Shown here: positions 10,860 to 22,354 of the stretch, in pieces
Layout: every line of letters starts with the position of its first letter
Position numbering within the stretch: the stretch's first letter is position 1
Source: Blasia pusilla
Lineage: Eukaryota; Marchantiophyta; Marchantiopsida; Blasiales
Length of the DNA: 64,000 nucleotides
Reading direction: 5' to 3'
Assembly: GCA_050084515.1 (NCBI GenBank)
Contig: CM114273.1
Coordinates: 31,744,001 to 31,808,000 of the forward strand
Made by a program: the position numbers and the translations under genes
Notes under the pieces: model-generated
The model's input: the letters and a program-made list of their open reading frames with translations, nothing else
Database searches by the model: none
Told to the model about the DNA's origin: nothing

Positions 10860-11490
10860 CAGCCAATGGCATCGTCCTCTCCCTCTAGTGTGCCAATGGA
10901 GAAGACTTGGGAGCCATTACTTGGGCCCAAGCTTACGGGAGGTGAGAAACGACGCTTGACACAGTTCCTACGTGCTTAAAGGAGTTGTTTTGTCTTTAAC
11001 ATGAAGGAGTTGGGTGCTCTGGTTGGACCCGGTATACGGATTGATTTGGCTAGTGATACGCCAATCTTCCGTCGTCCCTACCAATATAGTGATATGGAGA
11101 GGGACCTGATTCAGAGTAGGACGTTGGACCTTTTGGAGGCTAGATTAGTGGAGTTGTCGCATGAAGAGTATGCATCAGCCACTGTCATGCTTGCTAAAAA
11201 GGATATGCATGGCAACTACACGGATAGGCGGATGTGTGGAGATTACCGTCCTAACAATCGGCAAACCAAGGCCGATATGTATGCCATGCCTACACTTGAG
11301 GAGATCTTTGATGTGGTGGGACAGATATTGATTTTCAGTACTTTGGATCTTCGGGCATGATACCATCAATTGCCGATTCGGGAGAGTGACAAGGCCAAGA
11401 CAACATTTTGGGGTGTCAACTCTCATGGCAAGGATTGTTTGTACTAGTGGAAATTCTTACCCTTTGGGTTGAAGAATGCACATGCCGAGT
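10860..11490 (+). pseudogene. Element 1 reverse transcriptase, N-terminal part, truncated
   Basis: The frame continues from the methyltransferase into the first part of a Ty3-type reverse transcriptase. Landmarks are PGIRIDLASDTPIFRRPYQYS (the family's RT entry, about 11027-11090), MCGDYRPNN (about 11233-11260) and STLDLRA. Stops lie at 10977 (TAA), 11358 (TGA) and 11445 (TAG; element 3 has CAG there). Similarity to element 3 ends at about 11488, before the YIDD catalytic motif. The sequence after it is unrelated, so this is a hard truncation breakpoint. Confidence 0.85.
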
Positions 11491-13055
11491 TTCAGAGCTC
11501 ACAAATAAGCACGGGTTTAAATTAAGTCACCAAACTGATCATTGACTCTACAAAAAGTCAAGTGTCATTTTAAATGAACTTCGAACGATTTTATTAGCTC
11601 AGAAGGCGAGTGATCCTATTAGTTGAGAGTACCAAGTGTCAAGAGGAGAGGGGTTTGAAAAATGAAGTGGCACTCTCCAATAAAAATATAGATATACTAA
11701 TTGAAGGGTATAGGTTTTTTTAGTTGCTATTGTGTTTGACACATGTTACCACACGCTCAAAAATACTTTTGGTCATGTGAATTAGGGCCATATAGAGAGA
11801 TTGGTAGGGAGAGTGATATTGAAACCTGAATTATTAGACATGGATTCGTGCATGGCACTATCTCTTACGGACCCTTACTAGTCTATATAATCAAAAGAGG
11901 ACAGGGTTAGAGAAACCCTCATCCGATGTTGATACCTATCTTTTTAACCTTCCTCTGATGTTGACACATATCAGTTTTAAGAAAATAACTAAATGAATAA
12001 GGCCAAGGATTTAACAGAATGCCGTTCCCCTCATTGTGCATAACACGGGCATCCCACTAGTATAGAATCATAGAAGATGGGTTTATAAAATCTCCCTGCT
12101 TTCTCCTACAAAACACCTCTCTTGTTGACACATGTACTTTGAAAGGAAGAAAAAAATAAAAATAAAAAAGGATGACGGGGCAACCCATCATAAGTACAAA
12201 AGAGGAGGATTCAAAGCGTCGACTTTGTGAAGGAAAAAAAACTAGCTCGAAAAAAGGACATTCCCTATCTATTAAACTCACCAATAAGGGAGACAATATC
12301 AAGTACTAGGGACTAATCATGCCGCGTACAAATTCAAAATTTATTCTTGTTGCCCATAGTATGAGAAATATTTTCTTGCTAAATAGTTACAACGTGTGAA
12401 GCAAACACGTGTTAGGAAATCAAGAAGGCGCTCTCCAATAATATAGATGCCTCCCAGTAAGAGGGCTTATGGGATTGGTTGGCTAAGCTAAGGCCGGGGA
12501 GAGTCCACTTGAGAGAGGAGAAAGAAAAGGCATAGGCAGCGTTTTCACTAGTATGGATTAGTTGGTGCTTGTGCGATGCACGAATGTACAATTTTGAATT
12601 ACTCGTTCTAATCGCACAATTAAATTTGAACGATTCTATTGACTAAAAAAAACATGTGTCAAAAAGAGAGATGATTTCAAAATGAAATGTGAATTTCAAA
12701 TTTATATAATTAAAAGAAGATGAAATTAGAGAAAGCCCTTCCAAAATGTATACAAAATCATTTAGAGATAATAAAATTAGGAAGAAAATATGCCGTCCTG
12801 GCAATAGATTATAGCATGGCATCTCAAATTAGAGGACATAGCACATATGTCACATCCATAATTTATTTTATGCTTGAACGAGGGACGCACACCTCTTACT
12901 GCGGAAGTCCAATCCCTCTTCCGGTCTCTTTAAATCGCGCAATGTGCTCAACACAATTGAATGGTCATGTAACAAAATTGAATGGCCTCGGATTAAACGT
13001 ATGTCGTCTCATTATGAGACGCCCTAATCTAAATGAGTTCCTTCCATTCCGATGA
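11490..13055. other. AT-rich intergenic DNA after element 1
   Basis: No recognisable gene. Two loosely similar stretches occur near 11560-11720 and 12600-12740, with shared phrases about an aacgattttatt core, gtgtcaa and aaatgaa. They look like an old degenerate repeat. The frame at 12720-13055 (111 codons) has no domain or codon pattern that I would trust. Confidence 0.5.
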
Positions 13056-13059
13056 CCTT

Positions 13060-13849
13060 TGTTATTTTGTTTTGTTTCGAGAGAGAGAAACGAGGTGAGG
13101 GAGATACTTTGGCCTAATGAAAGCGGAGAGCGGGAAAGGGAGGACTCCGTCACTCCGTGGCTCCCGAGCACAGCGGAGGCAGCGATTCAAATTGTCGCTC
13201 TGGTCCGGATGTACTGTAGGGTGGATAGGAGGCTGCTGGTGATTCTTTGCGTCTGTGTGTGTTGGATTGATCTGCGGGGGAGCCACGATATGCGTCTGTG
13301 AGGCTCCGTGCGTGATCGCTCCAGCGGATTCTCGACGCCCGCGAGAGTTTCTGCAGCGGAAGATTGTCGGATCTGTTACTGCGTCCTCCGCGGAAGAGTT
13401 GATGCGCTCCCGAGATGGAGCTGGAGTTGGAAGAGCCGGGACAGCAGGGCGTCGAGATCTTGGAGTTTGAGACGGTGATGGCAGGCTGGAAGATTTGCTG
13501 CCCTGTGTCCGCTGCCGTGTGTGGTTGGTGAGAGATCGTCCGTGCTCCGGGACTCGCCTCGGCCCCGCGATGAGGACGGAGCGGGATGAATGCCCATGAG
13601 TCTCCGACGTCTTCTCAGCAACGCGCTATTGGTTTTTCTCGTCTGGCACTTCCTTCGCGAGGAGGAATTTCTTGCGGCGCTCCTGTTCCTCGTTTTCGTT
13701 CATCTCGTGCGGGGCAATGCCAGAGATTCTGAGCGTGAACGTCGTGAATACGCATAGAGGGAGCTGCGCTGACAGAAAACCCTCCACTTGAGGGTTTGCT
13801 ATGCGAGGAGGGGAGCAGCACGCCTCAATTCAAGACACCTAAGGACGGG
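13060..13849 (+). promoter_or_regulatory. Upstream region of the PIF1-like gene with short upstream ORFs
   Basis: GC content rises here compared with the AT-rich DNA to the left, as expected near a gene start. A short ORF at 13586-13732 is in the same frame as the helicase but closes with TGA. Another frame opens at 13597. A 14-codon ORF starts with ATG at 13801 and overlaps the beginning of the long frame. These could be upstream ORFs or leftovers of an unrecognised 5' exon. No TATA box was assigned. Confidence 0.35.
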
Positions 13850-16301
13850 ATGATACACGTTGTAGTGCTCGATGATGATGAGGATGATACCCCGACCCCA
13901 GAGGTGCAGCTGCTTAGCACGCCGAGTACTCTCACGCAGGAGCAGAGGACTCGCATCGCACAGCAGAAGGAGTTGGCTCTGGCGCGCCGCATGGCGAAGG
14001 AGAAATTGAGAATTAGGGAAGGGTTTGGAGCTCCGTCTCTGCCGTCCGTTTCGCAGTCTGCACTAAATGGGATGTGTGGGCGTAATTACGGAGACGCAGA
14101 GGTAGAACAGAGGTCGTCGGGAGATTACGGTGCCGAGCAGAATGGAGCAGCGGGGAGCTCGGTCATGTGGGGAGGGAAGGTGAAATCGAGAGGATTTAAA
14201 AGAGAGATCGAGAATTCAGACGAAAACACGGATAGAACCGAATCAGGATGGGTGTCCATTCGTAAGCGGCCTACACCAGGCCATAGCTTCGGGAGGGGTT
14301 TCCTGTCACCCGAAGAAAGGTCTGAGGTATCCGGACGAGGGACGGCTGGGCCTCTTCAATCAGTGACAGGTGCATATGGGGTTGATTCAGAGTCGGAAGA
14401 GAAGCGAAATGGTTCTAAAGAGGAAAGGTCGTCCGGCCAACCTCCCGAAAGTTCGTCCGGCCAACCTCCCAAGTTGGATTGGCAGAAGCCTCAGGTGCCC
14501 ATCAAATTATCAAAACAACAAGTGCAAGTGTTGAGTGCAATTGTCAACCGGAAGTCGGTTTTCTTAACAGGATCCGCCGGAACAGGGAAGAGCTTCGTCA
14601 TGTCATTTGCCATCCGGCTTCTGAAGAGAATGTATGGAGCAGATGGCATCTACGTGACAGCTTCCACTGGCCTGGCCGCTTGCGCATTGGGTGGCACGAC
14701 TGTCCACTCTTTTGCCGGGGTAGGTCTTGGCCAAGGGAGCAAGGAGACCCTGGTGGACAAAGTAAAGAGCAGGAGAGACACAAGAAATCGCTGGCTGCTG
14801 GCGAAAGCACTCATAGTGGACGAGATAAGCATGATAGACGGGGAATTTTTTGACAAGCTGGACTATGTGGGGAGAATGGTGAGAAACTCTCCTAGACCAT
14901 TCGGTGGCATACAATTGATTGTGACCGGAGACTTCTACCAGCTCCCTCCTGTGAACCCAGAAAACCCTCGGAAGTACTTTGCTTTCGAGGCGGATTGTTG
15001 GGATGACTGCTTCGACATGCAGGTAGAACTGCAGCATGTGTTCCGTCAATCTGATGAAGAATTCGTCGGAATGCTGAACGAAATTCGCCGTGGAGGATGC
15101 TCACCAGAGAATTGCGACAGACTGCTGAATTGTTCAGCACCAGTCAACGACGCCTCCGGCATCGTCCTCACTCGCTTATATCCCCGCAAGATGGATGTGG
15201 CTCGTGAGAACGAACAAAATCTCCGAGCTCTCAATCAATCCACTGTACCTTTCATCGCTAAGGACGAGGCGCGGAGCGATTTCGCCTTGAAGCAGCTGGA
15301 CAATGTGAGAGTGGAACGTGTCATCCATCTGGCCATCGGAGCTCAGGTACTAATCGGAATTCCCCAGCTCCCGTGTATGGAGACTGCAAAAGTAAATCAG
15401 ACGCTACGATTGGTCCTCCCATGTATCCGGAATTCGCTCACTTTCCTCAAGTCGTCGTGGAGTCCTCGGCTTGTGGAATTCTGCAGACTGCAGCTATCGA
15501 TATGTTTTTGCTTTGTTTGACCTCCTCCAGTGTTGGACCTCAGGTAGCTCTCGGAGTTCTAACGACTTGATCTCAGGCCCTACACTAGATATTCTGGACC
15601 GCAACCCCCCAGCTTTTCGGGGCGGGTCAATGTATGTGACTTAGGTCGAAGCGCTCAGGGTCTAGGTCGGGAGATCAGTAAAAACTTGAAAAGGGTCTGT
15701 GATGCTCGAAGGCGCCTCTGGTTTATGACATCTCGTGTATACTGTGCTATCGCAGGTAATGCTCGCCAAAAACTTGGAAACTAGCATCGGGCTTGTGAAC
15801 GGAGCTCGAGGAGTAGTGGTGGGATTCGCGGGACCAGACGACCCTCGTGTCGGGGAATTGACGAGCGCTCAAAGGTCTGTAAATGTCAATGGCTTGTGGC
15901 CTCTGGTGAGATTCGCTTGTGAACAATTTGATAGGTTGGTGGCTCCCGAAAGCTGGACTATACTCGACGGAGACGTGGAGGTGGCCAAGAGAACACAAGT
16001 GCCATTGATATTGGCGTGGGCCCTCAGCGTGCACAAGTGCCAGGGAATGACTCTAGACAGGGTCGAGACAGATTTATCCCGAGCTTTCGATTACGGAATG
16101 GTCTATGTGGCCCTGTCTCGTGTCAAGAGCCTGGAGGGATTACGACTCCGAGGGTTTGATCCTACGAAAATCAGAATACATCCCAAAGTGAGACACTTCT
16201 ATGAAAACCTTGCACCCACTGCAGGTGATCCTCCCAAGGAAATTGTGGATCAAAAGGGTCTTTGCATGGGATGGAATGACAATTTGACACGTAAATTTTG
16301 A
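13850..16301 (+). CDS. PIF1-family 5'-to-3' DNA helicase (host gene, two exons)
   Basis: Superfamily 1B helicase of the PIF1 type, which unwinds DNA in replication, recombination or organelle DNA maintenance. Exons are 13850-15346 and 15756-16301. The 409-bp intron has a cag/gtac donor and a cgcag acceptor and keeps the frame. Walker A GSAGTGKS is at 14570-14593, Walker B VDEISM at 14816-14833, and motif III VTGDFYQLPPV at 14921-14953. Exon 2 carries HKCQGMTLDRVE and the closing YVALSRVKSLEGL motif. The N-terminal 220 or so residues are low-complexity and acidic/basic, with a 21-bp tandem duplication coding SSGQPP twice near 14430-14470. The open frame extends upstream to 13748 without an ATG, and ATG at 13850 is the first in frame. 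A missed 5' exon is possible. From that ATG the product is about 680 residues. Targeting is unknown. Confidence 0.85.
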
Positions 16302-17850
16302 CAGACGAGATCAACTAGTAAAGGTGACGAATCCTCGTTTTGCAGATATGGGGATAGAACCTGGCGCATATTTCAAATCGTTACTTGTGTGGGGAGTATG
16401 TCTCTGTGCATGAACAGTTCACTGGATTCTCGTGCACATCTGGTTCAAAGATGCGAACGCGCTGTAAATTATAGAGGTCCCACCCACGTCACAGAAGATT
16501 CAGACAGTGGATCCACTTCAGAGTTTCCGAGGAACTTTAAAGCCACTCTCGTGTAGACAATCTAGTCTTCTCGAAATACCCTCTACGACCTCATGCTCAT
16601 CGCACCGTCGACCCATCCCGATGTCGCCAAAAATGTCGTTTCCGTCCACCAAACTCCCTTCAGTCTTATCTCACTCCCTTCCAGACGACAGCTTGAGCGC
16701 GTAAAAATACTCGCCCAGTGCATCACGAGTCGCTGCTAGCGGTCGCCCCCTGCGCCTGTACTCGCGGAGGTTGCGAATTCGGAGCAGGCGACATGGATCG
16801 TGTGAGCGCTGCCTCAGTCCCCCCCGCCCCGCATGCTCCCTTTGCGCACCTCACGGCCGCCCTCTGAAATAGCGTGCATCCCGGATGCCGAAGATCCGGG
16901 TGAGTCGATTTTCGTCGTCCGGTCCTGGTCCCGATCCCGATCCCGATCCCGGCTCCGGACTCACCGTCCGCCAAGAGCCACTGCGGAGCATATCTTGCGT
17001 TAGCACGAGATGCGGCAGCGGCACTTCGCCACGAGAAGATTTCTGATTCCGTTCGCCCGCCAAGAATCACTTCCAGAGCATTTCTTGCGCAAGCCGCCCC
17101 GCGGAACCTCCTTCCTTCCGCTCTCTTATCACCTTCCTCACGCCGTGCAGCAAGTGTGCGTGCGGTCTCACATCTTGAAATACGCGTTCGATCGAAGGAA
17201 AGGGGAAAAATGGGAGCGGTTTCTCGTCTTGAGGTACCTGTTTGTGGTGAAGAAACGGGAAAGCTCCTCTCGAAGTTCGGGCTGTAACCACAAGGAAATG
17301 ACAGTATAATGGGAAGAAGCGTCGCGAAGAATCAAGACGCCAGAAAGTCCCAACGGAATTCGTGGAAGAAACCGAAATAATTGCCACAAGGCGCGCGAGG
17401 ATTCGAGGCATAGGTCATCGTAGGATCCAAACGACAGTTCTCGAAGAAGATAAAGTAGCTCTTCCGGGTGTTATTACCTTTCTTTGTCCGGGTTTATTTT
17501 ATATTAAAGTGGATATCTAATACTTCCGGGTGTTACAAAAGATCTAAACGAAAGGGGAAAACTCCAGTACACGAGTTGAATCAGAAAGTGGGACACGATC
17601 TCATACACGGCTACTACGTGATCGCTCGCATTAGCTACACTTTGCTACGAAAGTAAAAGTAGAGGAAAGCATAGATTCATAAAAAAAAGGAAAAGTGAAG
17701 CCTGAATAAAACGAGGAATAATGGAAATATAAAAGAGGGAGACTTAAAGACTCTTTACCTACCTAGAGAGCCATGACTACCTATAATGTTGGCGTCTCCC
17801 ATAGCTTGAGTCCGCCGCAAACGCCCATTAGCTTGGGTACGTTGCAAAGT
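16302..17850. other. Region downstream of PIF1; GATCCC microsatellite
   Basis: No convincing gene. It contains a short hexamer-type repeat of cccgat units at about 16923-16952. Several overlapping frames of 60-115 codons are present on both strands in the GC-rich part (16700-17400). None shows a domain and they are mutually exclusive. Part of it is presumably the 3' UTR of the helicase gene. Confidence 0.5.
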
Positions 17851-18264
17851 TATGGAGATCCGTTGCTTAAAAAAAAAAATAACAATAGCCAAAGACAACC
17901 CATTTCTTGATTGGAGTCAAACTTCTCCCCCATAGCCCCATCCATCTCTATGGCTAAGGGGACGAATCGATGTCCACCATGAAGTCCACTATAGAGATGG
18001 ATCTTCTTCACTGCCCCCACCGCTCCTTGTAGCAATCTTCCTTGTGTCGCCACTTGGGTTTGCACAACCTCCCACATACGATCCATCACTACAACATCCA
18101 CCACATCCACCTCAGTCTCTCGCGTCATATAAAGATCAACACGAATATGGGAATCCCGCATGGAATAGTGCCTCTCTGTGTGTGCAAATGAAAGGCACTC
18201 TTGCGAGCAATAATTAACATATTATCCCGCACAACATAGGGAGTGGAAATCCTCTCACCCCCAA

Positions 18265-18780
18265 CTAGACAACGTGCCAAATGCATACCAAGTAGATCAA
18301 GACTTCGGAGACACTCACAATGTATCGAACCACCGATGGTTGGGGGAGGTCCAATCGAAACCGCATCGCTGTGGTGTAGGTAAGTGGTAATATACATAAA
18401 GCCGGTATGAGGGGATGAGCCCCCACCCATGAGCCTGCCCCCTTTCTGGAGCAAGAGCAAATATAGGCCCAAACCTCCATGGGGATATCCCCATATGATA
18501 TATTGCCTCTAAAAACTGCCTCAAAGTGGGCTTCCATCAATGAAGATTGAAGCCTAGATTGATCGTAGGTAACTAAGGAGGAGAAAGTGGGGAAAATGGC
18601 TCTGGCCTCAACTAGAAGGGAATCTCTATATGCTCTAAGAGAAGACTGAAGTGGGTAAAGGCCATCATCAACTAGAGATACGTTGTAGTGGGTAAAGGCC
18701 ATCATCAACCAGATGTATGTATTGTAGAAGGAGTTGTCTAACCCTAGCCATAAATCGAGAGCAAAGAAGGAATGTTGCAA
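18265..18780 (-). pseudogene. Decayed coding repeat of unknown family, copy 1
   Basis: This minus-strand frame of 171 codons has a C-terminal half that resembles the frame at 51561-51830. Shared segments in order are MEAHFEAVF / MDAHLNVVF, DIPMEVWA in both, an Ser-Trp-Val ... HPLI segment, and a closing L-T-x-T/Y stretch. The DNA also matches (18396-18500 against 51690-51790). I do not recognise the protein. It has no obvious catalytic motif. Because it is repeated and broken it is probably transposon-borne. The DNA upstream (17860-18260) holds nothing else I can name. Confidence 0.5.
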
Positions 18781-19405
18781 TGGCCCAACTCCCTAAAAAA
18801 GCCGAGGGCGCTACTAACTTAATCGAGAGAAGACCTACTCCGCCGAAGGCAATTGGCCAAGAATCTTATCTACAAGCTAACTCCCCCATGGCAAAGGATA
18901 TGAGAAAGGATGTGGAAGTTGCTAATCCACATTCCATTATCTATATTATTAGTTACTTTCCCTAAATTTCCCAAACTCTTCTCCTTTTGACTCTTGGCAG
19001 TCTCAATCAATAGGATTGCTCATCTTATGAGTCAATGGGATCGCTCGAGATTGATTCAAAATCACACTTAAGAGTTAATTATCATAGCAGTCTATTAGCG
19101 ATTTTTTTTCATGCTCAAAAGATGGGGACCTCTCCTCTTTATTCCACGAGGCACCAACATATGTCGAAGAGACTGGCTCTCTTGCAGGGGGGATTAGCGA
19201 GCACGCAGGTTCACAGAAGGGGGATCTCGGACAACGATTTCGGACAGAAAACCCTCCTAGTTCAAAGAACTAGACAGTGAGGACGATCCAAATAGGAGCG
19301 GAACAGACTCGACCCCAGGAGCTCGGGGGAGCGACTGATCCCGAGGAGGAACCGGTCGGCTCCAAGCAGCTGAAGTAGCAACCACTGAATAGTAAGAATG
19401 TAGAA

Positions 19406-21541
19406 GTGGGATTGGGAACCAACCGATCCTACTTCGAGGAGACGAAGAGTATGTCTGAGCGGATGTTTAGATTAGAAAAATATTCTCCCTTAGTGATCAA
19501 GGGAGGTAAAAAGTTTAATATGAGTGTAACCATACAGAATCAGGAGGGGCAGCTATATGCTGACCTCTTGAGTGAATTTGAAGACGTTTTTGCTAAATCT
19601 CACAAAGATCTGAAAGGGATTCCGATTGAAATAGCAGAACATCGAATTGATTTATTGGAAGGAGCTGTTCCAGTAAGGCAGAGACAGTATAGGTTAAATC
19701 CCAAATCTTCTTCCTTAGTGAAGAAGGAGCTGGATAAACTTCTGGAGGCAGACTTCATATATCCTGTCTTGTCTAGTGAGTGGGTGTCCCCAATAGTAGT
19801 GGCTCCTAAACCACCAGGTCCCAATGGAGAATATAGGATCCAGTTGTGCCAAGATTATAGGAAGCTCAATGCTGCTACCAGAAAAGACCATCATCCTTTG
19901 CCGTTTACTGATATGATTCTGGATAAACTAGCAGGCAGTGAGAGATTCTCCTTCTTAGATGGATATGCAGGTTATAATCAGATTCACATTAGGAAGGAGG
20001 ACCAGAGCAAGACCACCTTTACAACCGACTGGGGGACATTTGCATTCAACCGGATGCTGTTTGGACTCTGCAATGCACCAGGCACTTTTCAACGAACAAT
20101 GATGATCATATTTAAGGACTTCCTAAGAGATTATATGGAAATTTTCATCGATGACTTCTGTGTATATGGACGAACAGAAAAACATATTGAACACCTCCGA
20201 AAAACCTTTGAACGATGCCGATGAGCAGGCATGTCCCTACAAGCAGAAAAATGTTTCTTAGCAATGACAGAAGGTATATTATTTGGCCACAAGATTTCCC
20301 AACAAGGTATCGAAGTAGATTATGACAAAATTTCTGTTATATTGGCTCTGGAAATCCCAAAAAATCTGAAGGAATTACGAGGATTCCTTGGCTGTGTGGG
20401 GTATTACAAGCGTTTTGTTAAGGACTACTCTCGGACGGCCGCCAGTCTTACTCAGTTATTAAGGAAGGATACGGAGTACGTATGGACTAAAGAAAGACAG
20501 GTGGCATTCCAAGCCCTCAAGGACAAGCTCATGCATGCACCTGTGTTACAACCTCCAGATTGGAACAAATCCTTCCATGTGGATGTGGACGTGTCCAAGT
20601 TTTGCATAGGCCTTATCCTTGGACAGAAAGATTCTCAAGGGAGGGTCCATCCCATCTACTATGCGAGCAGGCAGCTTAATCCAGCGGAGAAGAATTACTC
20701 AACAACAGAAAGGGAAGCCTTAGGCATAGTATATGCTTGCAAAAAGTTTCGCCATTACTTGCTGGGGTATGATACTGTCTTCCATACGGATCATAATGCC
20801 TTGAAATACTTATTTAATCAGGCTGATCTATCCGGACGCATAGCAAGATGGGTACTCCTTCTCCAAGAATTTTCATTTAAAGTACAAGTGAAGCCGTGTA
20901 AGTCCCATGTCAATGCTGATTACCTTTCGAGATTACAAGGAGTGGGACCTAAAGCGGAGATTTCAGATGCATTTCCAGATGAAGCCCTATTCCACATTGA
21001 AGGAGCAGATTCGTTATACTTTGAGATAGTCCAATACTTACAGCATAGAATCATTCATGCCAAGCTGTCGGTAGAGCAGAAAGCTATTTTTGTCCACAAA
21101 GCAAGACCCTATACCTTGCTTCAGAATACATTATATAAGCTAACCCCGGATCAGAAGTTGAAGAGACGTTTAGAGAAAAGGGAGATTCCAAGAGTTATCA
21201 GCGCTCTCCATGAGGGGAATGCTGGTGGACATTATGCTGTTCACACAACAGTGGCCAAAATTCGGGATACAGGATATTGGTGGCCGACCATGCATAAGGA
21301 TGTACATTTATTCATTAGAAGTTGTGATCCTTGCCAAAGACAGGGAAAGCCTTTAATGTCAGGCAGGTGGCCCCTGGTACCCATCCTTCCATTGGCCCCT
21401 TTTGAAAAGTGGGGCATTGACTTTGTAGGCCCCATCCAACCCGTTACAAAGCGTAAAAGGAACCAATATATTCTTGTCGCTATGATTATGCAACCAAGTG
21501 GGTTGAAGCTATTGCCCTCAGAACTAATGATGCACAGGTAA
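19406..21541 (+). pseudogene. Ty3/gypsy pol: reverse transcriptase, RNase H and integrase start (non-chromodomain type)
   Basis: Reverse transcriptase runs from 19406, with CQDYRKLNAATRKD, FLDGYAGYNQI and catalytic FIDD at 20144-20155. An in-frame TGA at 20222 splits it. RNase H follows (about 20570-20930) with FHVDVDVSKF, TEREALG and HTDHNALKYL. The integrase zinc-binding H2C2 part lies at about 21210-21345 (EGNAGGHY ... CDPC) and the first catalytic Asp in KWGIDFVGP (21410-21436). A one-base shift near 21478 then throws the frame out. It lacks the methyltransferase module of elements 1 and 3 and is a different lineage. DNA upstream (18800-19405) is probably the remains of its gag-protease. 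Confidence 0.9.
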
Positions 21542-22277
21542 CAGCCCGTTTTCTTTTTGACAACATTATCACGCGGATTGGTTGTCCTCTGGAGCTGGTC
21601 AGTGACAGAGGCACCCACTTTCTTAATTCTACAATTGAAGCTCTGACTAGTTTTTACTTCATTAAACACCGCCCAACTACATCCTATAATCCAAAAGCCA
21701 ATGGTCTTACAGAGAGAGCTAATGGATTGCTTTGTAAGATACTTACCAAGATCGTGTCTGCACATAAGACGGATTGGGATATCAAGTTAGCATCAGTTTT
21801 ATGGGCTTACCGCACAACAGAAAAGATTACAACAAGGCGAACCCCTTTTTACCTGACTTATGGTATGGACTCAGTGATTCCTGTTGAGTTGGACCTGCCC
21901 ACGTACCGTGTTATGAATCAACGAAGAACCAGGGTGGAAGAAAGTGAATTGCATCGTCTGCAACAATTGGAACAGCTAGAGGAAGACCGAGATGATGCCC
22001 TGAAGGAAACTTATCTTCAACAAGCCAAGAGAAAGAAAGCTTATGACAAGAAGTTAAAACCTACGAATATACAGGTGAAGGATTGGGTATTACTGTATGA
22101 TAACAGGTGTAACAAGTTTCCGGGCAAATTACATACCAAGTGGATGGGCCCCTATCAAGTTCTTAATATATGGGAAAATGGAAGTCTCCAACTGGTTGAT
22201 ATGGAAGGGGAAGAATAACCTACCAGGACCAATGGTGCCAGGGTGAAAAAATACTATCCTTCCGTGTTTTTTGAATA
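21480..22277 (+). pseudogene. Ty3/gypsy integrase core and C-terminal domain, continuation after frameshift
   Basis: After the shift near 21478 the frame resumes with YDYATKWVEAIALRT. It continues through the second catalytic Asp (VSDRGTHF, about 21598-21621) and the Glu in NGLTERANG (about 21703-21729). The C-terminal domain ends with VKDWVLLYDNR and KWMGPYQVLNIWENGSLQL. A TAG closes the frame at 22216, but similar sequence (VKKYYPSVFFE) continues to 22277. No chromodomain follows, which fits an Athila/Tat-like lineage rather than a chromovirus. Confidence 0.85.
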
Positions 22278-22354
22278 AGGACTCCCACGGATGTCTTCTA
22301 TCCCAGAAGAAAATCAGTCTGCAGTTCCTGTACGTGAAGTTACCGGGGGGGAAG

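Noticed and set aside
14603-15049. A 148-codon minus-strand ORF opposite the PIF1 helicase
   Set aside because: Shadow of the conserved helicase exon on the other strand.
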